From a virus: a stretch of 20,164 bases of DNA. The position numbers were made by a program, and so were the translations under genes. Shown piece by piece: positions 7,446 to 12,099 of the stretch; within the stretch, counting starts at the first letter, position 1, and the number at the start of each line of letters is the position of its first letter. The notes beneath the pieces were generated by a model. The model was not told the origin of the DNA, searched no databases, and saw only the letters and a program-made list of their open reading frames with translations. The DNA lies in IMG/VR virus record IMGVR_UViG_3300009790_000108, positions 1 to 20,164 of that record, one strand, 5' to 3'.

Positions 7446-7964
7446 ATGACTAAGATAATAGCCATGCTCGCCATATGTTTTTCGCTTTTTGGTTGTGCAA
7501 ATAGCACAGGATTAAAACCAAAATTGTCAAAAACAGGTTTTGATGACGCAACTGTTGTAAGTGTTCCTCCGCATGGTATGGGTTGCAAGTCTTACCCGTG
7601 CATCATGTTGGGCGCACAATGGCAAAGCAACGTCCAGGGTATAGTTTACCTCGATTTTAAAACCATGTATGAGTTCACCAATATGTACAGTGCTCGGTTG
7701 AATATTGACGGTGATATTGTTGAACTTATAGATATCAGTAATGTTACTAATCACGATGTGGATACACTGAATAATAGATATTCGTTACACACGTTCGCGA
7801 TTAAAGAGGAAAAATTTGAAAAAATCTTGAGTGCCAAAAAAGTATGGGTTCAAATTAAAACCGACGGAGGCAATGTAGAAGATTATATTGTCGATGGCGA
7901 AAACGATACGAAAGCCATACATGCTCTAAAGCGGTTTAAAAGAATGAAAGAGAGCAATTCTTAG
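7446..7964 (+). CDS. Putative lipoprotein, moron-type
   Basis: A 172-residue protein starting with a lipoprotein signal: MTKIIAMLAICFSLFGC, with a hydrophobic core and a lipobox LFGC whose cysteine 17 would be lipidated after signal peptidase II cleavage. The mature part is soluble-looking and mostly beta/alpha, with two cysteines (GMGCKSYPC, residues 47 and 52) that could form a disulfide. I do not recognise the family. A GGA at 7434-7436 precedes the start. It lies between two intrinsic terminators and is not a structural gene, which suggests a lysogen-expressed gene that alters the host envelope, for example surface exclusion. That role is inference only. Its A/T-richer codon use differs from the neighbouring structural genes. 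Confidence 0.75.
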   Translation: MTKIIAMLAICFSLFGCANSTGLKPKLSKTGFDDATVVSVPPHGMGCKSYPCIMLGAQWQSNVQGIVYLDFKTMYEFTNMYSARLNIDGDIVELIDISNVTNHDVDTLNNRYSLHTFAIKEEKFEKILSAKKVWVQIKTDGGNVEDYIVDGENDTKAIHALKRFKRMKESNS

Positions 7965-7971
7965 CAAATAT

Positions 7972-7994
7972 AGGCCTCATACGAGGCCTTTTTT
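7972..7994 (+). terminator. Intrinsic terminator between convergent genes
   Basis: AGGCCTC (7972-7978), loop ATAC, GAGGCCT (7983-7989) and T residues to 7994. The perfect 7-bp stem lies between the rightward lipoprotein stop (7964) and the leftward stop at 7994. The T-run favours rightward termination. The reverse side has only a weak T-rich flank, so leftward function is less certain. Confidence 0.85.
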
Positions 7995-8278
7995 CATTTC
8001 ATCAACTCGGCTTTACGAGATATCCGAGGATCTAATCCTACGGCCACAACAGCTTTGTATTTCATGACCTCCTTTCTCGCTTCTGCCAAGGTCATTACCG
8101 GATATCGACCAAGCGTCATTTTAATCCTCTGACCTGACTTAAGACGTGGGCGAAATATAAAACTGATTGCGCCATTTCTCAGCCTGGCCTCAAGCCCGCC
8201 ACCATCGGATTTTGTTATTTCCTTTTCCAGTTCCACGCCGGAGTAGCGTCGCAGCCATGTATCAGTCAGCCTGTTCAT
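7994..8278 (-). CDS. Stand-alone integrase arm-type DNA-binding domain protein
   Basis: A 94-residue protein matching the N-terminal arm-binding domain (DUF4102 type) of P4-like tyrosine integrases. It shows LTDTWLRRYSG, then SDGGGLEARLRNGAISFIFRPR, then MTLGRYPVMTLAEARKEV and GLDPR. In integrases this domain binds arm-type sites, and the core-binding and catalytic domains follow. Here the protein ends after the arm domain with a proper TGA/TAG-free close and no catalytic remnant downstream. It therefore looks like a genuine short DNA-binding protein rather than decay in progress. It overlaps the antirepressor gene by ATGA, so translation is probably coupled. The role could be regulatory or accessory to recombination. 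No integrase is seen in the window. Confidence 0.8.
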   Translation of the reverse strand: MNRLTDTWLRRYSGVELEKEITKSDGGGLEARLRNGAISFIFRPRLKSGQRIKMTLGRYPVMTLAEARKEVMKYKAVVAVGLDPRISRKAELMK

Positions 8279-9009
8279 GACTTGTCCTCCAGAATCATCC
8301 TGTTTGTGGGCAGCTTCAGCATGTCGAACAAAGCGCTAAGCCCTTTCCCGGTAATACATGGCTTAGGGAAAAAGTTACCCTCCGTTTTATCGTGAACGAG
8401 GTTTAACTCCATATAACCAAGCTTGATCGCGTACTGATATGGCGTGAAATCACGCCGCAGCCATTTCATCTTAAACAAAAAGGCATCAAGCTTACGTGGG
8501 CCACACCCTAGAAGCTTCGCAGCCGTAGAGAGCGATACAGCGCCATTTGCGCCCCTGAGTGCTTCTGCGAACTCAGCGTCACTTTGGTGAAGGGATAGCT
8601 GCTCTCGAAGCTTCTCGTTTTCCTCCTCGGCATCCATCGCCAGCTTCAAGATCTCACGACGTGATAACTCAGGCATATGGTTGGTGTGCAACCGGCCAGC
8701 GCGATAATCAAGGAACACCTGATTGACCTTCAACTGAAAGGCTGGGCTTATCCAGCCAGCATAGCTGATCGCCAGCAGTTCGTGGGCGTAGGTGCCGGGG
8801 GATGATCCACCTTTCGTAACGCTAAGTACCTCAAAGGCAGAATTCTGCCTTAGCTCATTCACCAGATCTTGAGCCTGTTTTGTGTTAAGCCATGTTTTTG
8901 GCCGCTTGGAATCTCTGCCGCCACTAGCCTTATGCAGCGCATTCAGATTAAAGCGCCCCTGATCATCGGTGTTTACGGGCACACCAGCCACTACGGGTAA
9001 ATTGTTCAT
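8275..9009 (-). CDS. ant: KilA-N / ANT domain phage antirepressor
   Basis: A 244-residue protein with an N-terminal KilA-N domain (about 1-110: GRFNLNALHKASGG, then KTWLNTKQAQDLVNEL, GGSSPGTYAHELLAISYAGWISPAFQLKVNQVFLDYR). A coiled-coil linker follows (about 118-145: AEEENEKLREQLSLHQ), then a C-terminal ANT/KilAC domain (about 150-240: VSLSTAAKLLG and KPCITGKGL). Such proteins inactivate phage repressors and promote lytic growth. An AGGAGG ribosome-binding site (9015-9020) overlaps the stop of the upstream leftward gene, and CACTAG beside it is complementary to part of the C4-like RNA at 9375-9451. This fits C4-type antisense control as in phage P1. The gene name is by family and not by orthology. 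Confidence 0.88.
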   Translation of the reverse strand: MNNLPVVAGVPVNTDDQGRFNLNALHKASGGRDSKRPKTWLNTKQAQDLVNELRQNSAFEVLSVTKGGSSPGTYAHELLAISYAGWISPAFQLKVNQVFLDYRAGRLHTNHMPELSRREILKLAMDAEEENEKLREQLSLHQSDAEFAEALRGANGAVSLSTAAKLLGCGPRKLDAFLFKMKWLRRDFTPYQYAIKLGYMELNLVHDKTEGNFFPKPCITGKGLSALFDMLKLPTNRMILEDKS

Positions 9010-9018
9010 GACGGCCTC

Positions 9019-9330
9019 CTAGTGCAGATCGCCAGAGAGCGCAAGGCCAACAGTCATCAGACGGTTGATACAGACGTTTGTTAACTCCAGTAGTGCGTCA
9101 AGCTGTAGCCGATATTCTTCAGCTGTGTCGAGTAAATCGAAAACGGTATCTGGGTCTTTAGCGCATTGTGAAAGTAGTTCTTCGCCGGACAGGGTGAGCA
9201 GTTGCAAGGTCGCAATGCGATTAGCTTTATGCTCACTGGCCGTCATTTCGCGGCGATACAGGTCGTTAAGCGTGATTTCAGGCTTAAATGATAATGCGCT
9301 AAGGCTGCGCGATGTGGTTGTGTTAGTCAT
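9019..9330 (-). CDS. Hypothetical protein between C4-like RNA and antirepressor (icd position)
   Basis: A 103-residue, mostly helical acidic protein (ITLNDLYRREMTASEHKANRIATLQLLTLSG, then DPDTVFDLLDTAEEYRLQLDALLELTNVCINRL). No family is recognised. GGAG (revcomp of 9337-9340) gives a good ribosome-binding site, and its flank TCATACGGAGT is complementary to the C4-like RNA over 11 consecutive pairs counting G-U wobbles. The stop overlaps the ribosome-binding site of the antirepressor gene, so blocking this gene could block the antirepressor too. Position corresponds to icd in the P1 c4-icd-ant operon, but sequence similarity to Icd is not claimed. Confidence 0.7.
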   Translation of the reverse strand: MTNTTTSRSLSALSFKPEITLNDLYRREMTASEHKANRIATLQLLTLSGEELLSQCAKDPDTVFDLLDTAEEYRLQLDALLELTNVCINRLMTVGLALSGDLH

Positions 9331-9374
9331 GATTGACTCCGTATGATATTAGAAATTTGCCACTTTTAGATGGT

Positions 9375-9451
9375 GGCGGGTCTCACTAGAGCTCATACGA
9401 AACTCGGGCCTATTCCCCTTGCGGGTCTTATATTACGCCTCTCAACCCGCC
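9375..9451 (-). ncRNA. C4-like antisense RNA upstream of the antirepressor operon
   Basis: On the minus strand the region starts GGCGGGTTGAGAGGCG and ends GAGACCCGCC, so the ends pair (9445-9451 with 9375-9381) and enclose 77 nt, the length known for P1 C4 RNA. An internal AGACCCGC copy (9421-9428) repeats the terminal one (9376-9383), so the 5' GCGGGT can pair with either, giving alternative folds. A segment (revcomp of 9393-9403) pairs with the ribosome-binding site of the gene starting at 9330. CTAGTG (revcomp of 9384-9389) pairs with CACTAG at the antirepressor ribosome-binding site. Location ahead of a KilA-N/ANT gene matches C4 RNAs of P1/P7 and related prophages. Exact ends are inferred. 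Confidence 0.75.
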
Positions 9452-9485
9452 ATGGAAACTGGCTAGGGTGCTGTCGAACAGGCAC

Positions 9486-9504
9486 AAAAAAACCGCAAGG
9501 TTTT
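9486..9504 (-). terminator. Terminator-like or attenuator hairpin in the leftward leader
   Basis: On the minus strand, AAAACC, loop TTGC, GGTTTT followed by further T residues forms a 6-bp stem with a T-run, located between the leftward promoter candidates and the C4-like RNA. The stem is A/T-rich, so termination may be partial. It may act as an attenuator or help define the 5' side of the antisense RNA. Confidence 0.45.
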
Positions 9505-9542
9505 CGGATGCGGCTGGCCGCGTATGATGTCTAGTGTTTTCA

Positions 9543-9571
9543 ACATTAGTCCCTTCGAAATTGGTTTGCAA
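9543..9571 (-). promoter_or_regulatory. Candidate leftward promoter for the C4-antirepressor operon
   Basis: On the minus strand TTGCAA (9566-9571), a 17-base spacer and TAATGT (9543-9548) form a reasonable sigma70 promoter. It would start transcription near 9535, upstream of the C4-like RNA. No experimental support. Confidence 0.45.
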
Positions 9572-9584
9572 GTGGTTTTTGATT

Positions 9585-9643
9585 CGAGGATTGAAAAGTA
9601 CCGCATGAGGAACTTTTTTGCAAATATGTTTTGTTTGAGGAAC
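9585..9643 (+). repeat. Three phased GAGGA motifs over the leftward promoters
   Basis: TGAGGAAC occurs at 9606-9613 and 9636-9643, and the related CGAGGA at 9585-9590. Spacings of 21 and 30 bases are close to whole helical turns, so one protein could bind all on the same DNA face. They surround the candidate minus-strand promoter at 9595-9623, which suggests an operator cluster. Function is inferred. Confidence 0.4.
9595..9623 (-). promoter_or_regulatory. Second candidate leftward promoter
   Basis: On the minus strand TTGCAA (9618-9623), a 17-base spacer and TACTTT (9595-9600) give a second possible promoter 52 bp upstream of the first. P1 immI also has two promoters ahead of c4, but the match here is weak. 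Confidence 0.35.
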
Positions 9644-9709
9644 AAAAAATCTCGCGCGCGTTATATATCTTCTTCTCTTTTAAATCTTTAAGTCGGATAT
9701 GTGTCTGTG

Positions 9710-9985
9710 TGTCGTGTCGGTGTTACCCTTGAAAGCCGCATTACTAAAGGGTTTAACCGTGTCGATGTGCAGTGCCGGTGTGAAAATATTGCGTGTCGGT
9801 GTCACAGCTTCCAGCCCAGTAAATACGGAGGGCGTGCCGTGTCGCTCTAAAAATAACCAAACATTAAACTCGGGTAATAAATGCTCAAAATAACGTTTAT
9901 TTTAAAGAACTTGTCGCTGTGAGTGTCGGTGTTATCGATACAAGCCACGTTAATAAAGGGTTTATACGTTTCGGTGTGAGTGTCG
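9710..9985 (+). repeat. TGTCG repeat cluster with 56-bp imperfect direct repeats
   Basis: TGTCG occurs eight times on the plus strand (from 9710, 9715, 9760, 9794, 9840, 9912, 9924, 9981). Two 56-bp units (9714-9769 and 9923-9978) align without gaps at 44 of 56 positions. They share GTGTCGGTGTTA, AGCC, TAAAGGGTTTA and a terminal GTG. A third, weaker copy starts at 9793 and lacks the TAAAGGG part. A short ORF can be read across part of it (9699-9893), but it has repeat-derived composition and no clear ribosome-binding site, so I treat the region as non-coding. It could be a binding array for a repressor, partition or replication protein. None is proven. Confidence 0.6.
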
Positions 9986-10095
9986 TTGTGGGTAAATCAA
10001 GTGAGAAATAAAAAAATAATTACTGCCGACCCCCACACTAAAAACTCGCATGAAAAAACTAATAATATTGAAATATAAAGCCGGTTAAAAATCGA

Positions 10096-10134
10096 AAAAT
10101 CACTGTAGCACGGTGATCGTAAATAGGTGATTTT
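10096..10134. repeat. Inverted repeat AAAATCAC / GTGATTTT
   Basis: AAAATCAC (10096-10103) is matched by GTGATTTT (10127-10134), with an additional GTGAT at 10113-10117 between them. It could be a repressor site in the non-coding control region. Nothing else recognisable is seen in the A/T-rich stretch from 9990 to 10250. Confidence 0.35.
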
Positions 10135-10251
10135 GAATCAATAAATACATGGCAAATAGCGTTCCTAACATTCTCGCGTCTATTAGAAGGAATGGCATTA
10201 ATAATTTATAACCTTATGTTTTTATTAAATATTGTTCCCTTCGGTAATGAA

Positions 10252-10281
10252 TTGTACAACTGTATGTATAAACAGTATTAA
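10252..10281 (+). promoter_or_regulatory. Candidate LexA-regulated rightward promoter
   Basis: TTGTAC (10252-10257), an 18-base spacer and TATTAA (10276-10281) form a plausible promoter whose spacer is the LexA-like box. A bound LexA would block it. Strength is uncertain. Confidence 0.4.
10258..10277. promoter_or_regulatory. LexA (SOS) box-like operator
   Basis: AACTGTATGTATAAACAGTA agrees with the gammaproteobacterial consensus LexA box at 17 of 20 positions, including the CTG-N10-CAG core. It lies about 90-110 bp ahead of the start of the rightward morphogenesis operon. It occupies the spacer of a candidate promoter (TTGTAC at 10252-10257, TATTAA at 10276-10281). This suggests direct SOS control by the host LexA. 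Binding is untested. Confidence 0.6.
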
Positions 10282-10282
10282 G

Positions 10283-10325
10283 TTGACTTTTGTGTTTGAG
10301 GTAGTAAATTTTAAACATTTATAAT
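10283..10325 (+). promoter_or_regulatory. Rightward promoters of the capsid and tail operon
   Basis: Two overlapping sigma70-like promoters follow the LexA-like box. One is TTGACT (10283-10288) with a 16-base spacer and TAAATT (10305-10310). The other is TTGAGG (10296-10301) with an 18-base spacer and a perfect TATAAT (10320-10325). Either would transcribe the small ORF at 10366 and the head-tail genes that follow. Confidence 0.55.
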
Positions 10326-10365
10326 CTGTCACATAATTCATATTATTTCGAATAAGGAAGTCTTA

Positions 10366-10530
10366 ATGTTTGTATCGGATATCGTTTTAACACTGCCACG
10401 CAAAGACATCAATAGCCACCAACACATAGCCCATGTGACGATCACAGAAGACACAGAAGCCGAAATGAATGAGCAGATAGAAGACCTTAGAACCGAGTTT
10501 CCCGACCTAAAGGTTGACCCCACCAAATAA
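10366..10530 (+). CDS. Small acidic protein (54 aa), first gene of the rightward operon
   Basis: A 54-residue ORF starting MFVSDIVLTLPRKDINSHQH and continuing ITEDTEAEMNEQIEDLRTEF to PTK. An AAGGAAG ribosome-binding site (10354-10360) lies six bases before the ATG, which strongly supports expression. It sits directly after the promoter pair at 10283-10325 and before the protease gene. No signal peptide, membrane segment or family is recognised. Because it is the first gene behind the LexA-like site, a regulatory or host-directed role is possible, but nothing in the sequence proves one. Confidence 0.6.
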   Translation: MFVSDIVLTLPRKDINSHQHIAHVTITEDTEAEMNEQIEDLRTEFPDLKVDPTK

Positions 10531-10565
10531 ACGCGGGTAAAACACCAGCGGCAAAACCGATAAAA

Positions 10566-10598
10566 CATGCCTAACTAAACTGAAAGCGGTTAGGCATG
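10566..10598 (+). promoter_or_regulatory. Hairpin covering the start codon of the protease gene
   Basis: CATGCCTAAC (10566-10575) and GTTAGGCATG (10589-10598) form a perfect 10-bp inverted repeat with a 13-base loop. The right arm contains the ATG of the protease gene at 10596-10598. No T-run follows, so it is unlikely to be a terminator. The structure could hold back translation or be a protein-binding site. No strong ribosome-binding site is visible between loop and ATG. Confidence 0.5.
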
Positions 10599-11723
10599 AA
10601 AAACCTTCACATATTTAAGCGCGGTACCCATACCGACTCAGGCGGCAAAACCCTAGACTTTGGCGACGATATGCTAAACAACGTCGTCGACTCATACGAT
10701 CCATCACTTCACGAAGCCCCCATCGTCATAGGACACCCTGCAACAGACGACCCAGCAATGGGATGGGTGGAAAGCCTAAAGGTTACCGAGCAAGGGCTAC
10801 ACGCAGAGCCAAAGCAAGTAAATGCTGACTTTGAAGAACTTGTCAAAGCTGGCAGTTACAAAAAAATTAGCGCCAGCTTCTACATGCCCGACTCACCTAG
10901 TAACCCATCACCAGGCAACTGGTACCTGCGCCATGTAGGTTTTTTAGGTGGACAAGCGCCAGCTATTAAAGGGTTAGGAAATATTCAATTTTCAGCAGCC
11001 GAAGAAGGCGTGCTCGAATTTGAGGACAGCTTCGAGAATGGTTACTCGCTAGGCACTATTGCCACCCTAATGCAGAACATTAAAAAGTTCATTATCAAAA
11101 GTTCTGGCATAGAAGACGCCGACTCACTGATCCCCGATTACATGGTGAAGGAGCTAGAGCGATCATCCGAGCGAATGATTAACCCACCTACACCCGAAAC
11201 CAACCAGTTCAATGAGGAAAACGAAATGGATCTGGAACAAGCAAAAGCGAAAATCGCGCAGCTAGAAAGTGACAACGAATCGCTAACCAATGAAAACGGC
11301 ACTTTAAAAGGCAAAGTTACCGAGTTCGAAGAAGCCAGCCAAACCGCAGCAGAAGCAGCGCGTAAAACGGCAATAGCGAATGAAGTAGAAGCCCTTGTCA
11401 AAGGTGGTCATATCGCACCGGCAGAGCGCGAGAACATCACAGCATTTTGTGAATTGTTAGATGGAACGGATCGTACCGTTTCATTCGGTGAAGGCGATGC
11501 AGCCGTGGAAGTACAAGGCCGCGAATCGTTTATCAAATTCCTACAGTCGAAAACCGTGGTGGACTTTAACGAGCGCACCCGAGAGGAAGGTAAGCCAAAC
11601 GGCCCAATGACCTCTGCAGACTTGTCGCGCCGTGCAGTAGCGTACCAAGAAGAACAGAAGAAAGCCGGCAACCACGTAGACATTGTGGACGCCGTAAACC
11701 ATATCCAAAACCAAGCGGAGTAA
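10596..11723 (+). CDS. Phage head maturation protease with C-terminal scaffold (Mu gpI-like)
   Basis: A 375-residue protein. The N-terminal part (about 1-130) matches Mu gpI-like proteases: MKNLHIFKRGTHTDSGG, YDPSLHEAPIVIGHPATDDP (H47), KKISASFYMPDSPSNPSPG (S92, S94) and WYLRHVGFLGGQAPAIKGL. It would cleave scaffold and head proteins during maturation. The C-terminal part (from about 211) is a charged coiled coil (MDLEQAKAKIAQLESDNESL) resembling a scaffold. An in-frame ATG at 11226 with GAGG upstream could make this part separately, as gene Z is nested in gene I of Mu. The start fits the family N-terminus even though it lies in a hairpin and lacks a strong ribosome-binding site. Confidence 0.9.
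   Translation: MKNLHIFKRGTHTDSGGKTLDFGDDMLNNVVDSYDPSLHEAPIVIGHPATDDPAMGWVESLKVTEQGLHAEPKQVNADFEELVKAGSYKKISASFYMPDSPSNPSPGNWYLRHVGFLGGQAPAIKGLGNIQFSAAEEGVLEFEDSFENGYSLGTIATLMQNIKKFIIKSSGIEDADSLIPDYMVKELERSSERMINPPTPETNQFNEENEMDLEQAKAKIAQLESDNESLTNENGTLKGKVTEFEEASQTAAEAARKTAIANEVEALVKGGHIAPAERENITAFCELLDGTDRTVSFGEGDAAVEVQGRESFIKFLQSKTVVDFNERTREEGKPNGPMTSADLSRRAVAYQEEQKKAGNHVDIVDAVNHIQNQAE
11226..11723 (+). CDS. Possible nested scaffold protein (in-frame internal start)
   Basis: ATG at 11226 is codon 211 of the protease gene and is preceded by GAGG (11214-11217) at good spacing. It would yield a 165-residue protein starting MDLEQAKAKIAQLESD, consisting mostly of coiled coil plus a helical C-terminus. 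In Mu the scaffold Z is made the same way from within gene I, and in lambda Nu3 from within C. Whether the internal start is used here is inferred. Confidence 0.5.
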   Translation: MDLEQAKAKIAQLESDNESLTNENGTLKGKVTEFEEASQTAAEAARKTAIANEVEALVKGGHIAPAERENITAFCELLDGTDRTVSFGEGDAAVEVQGRESFIKFLQSKTVVDFNERTREEGKPNGPMTSADLSRRAVAYQEEQKKAGNHVDIVDAVNHIQNQAE

Positions 11724-11726
11724 ATC

Positions 11727-12086
11727 ATGACTATGAGAAATACAGGCTTAGTAAAAGCCTTTATCGCCGCCACAGCAATCGCACGATACAGCGTAGTCAA
11801 ACTAGACTCCGCTGATGATTCGGTCGCTCTGGCAACAGCTAAAACGGATCGCTTAGTGGGCGTGTGTGCCGATCCAAAAGACGTGCCAGAGGGCAAGCGT
11901 GCTGACGTAATCCTAGAAGGCATCGCGGAAGTTCGAGCAGGTGCAACTATCGCCAAGGGAGCAGACGTAACCGTCGACACTCAAGGACGCGTAGTTACCG
12001 CAGCCTCAACAGACGAAGTAGTCGGCTGGGCTACCGAAGCCGCGAATGCAGTTGGCGACGTCATCAGCATTAAATTAACCGTGTAG
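11727..12086 (+). CDS. DUF2190 head protein (capsid decoration-like)
   Basis: A 119-residue protein with the DUF2190 pattern: TAIARYSVVKLDSADDSVALAT, then LVGVCADPKDVPEGKRADVILEGIAEVRAGATIAKGADVTVDTQGRVV, then VGWATEAANAVGDVISIKL. Members are small beta-rich proteins beside the capsid gene and are thought to decorate or stabilise the head. GGAG at 11717-11720 precedes the ATG at 11727. An ATG three codons into the protein is an alternative start. The gene sits 13 bases before the capsid gene. Confidence 0.85.
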   Translation: MTMRNTGLVKAFIAATAIARYSVVKLDSADDSVALATAKTDRLVGVCADPKDVPEGKRADVILEGIAEVRAGATIAKGADVTVDTQGRVVTAASTDEVVGWATEAANAVGDVISIKLTV

Positions 12087-12099
12087 AAAGGGGAAAAAC

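Noticed and set aside
9463-9645. 60-residue minus-strand ORF ahead of the C4-like RNA (possible Ash/Icd-like leader peptide)
   Set aside because: It spans the promoter candidates and the terminator-like hairpin, lacks a ribosome-binding site, and resemblance to Ash/Icd leaders is too vague to claim.
9699-9893. 64-residue plus-strand ORF in the repeat region
   Set aside because: It follows the TGTCG repeat pattern, has no convincing ribosome-binding site and no recognisable domain.
9714-9978. CRISPR array
   Set aside because: Only two good copies and one weak copy exist, with irregular spacing (79 and 130 bases between starts) and imperfect repeats; no cas genes are present.
10338-10568. 76-residue minus-strand ORF
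   Set aside because: It is the antisense shadow of the 54-aa gene and its flanks, with no ribosome-binding site.
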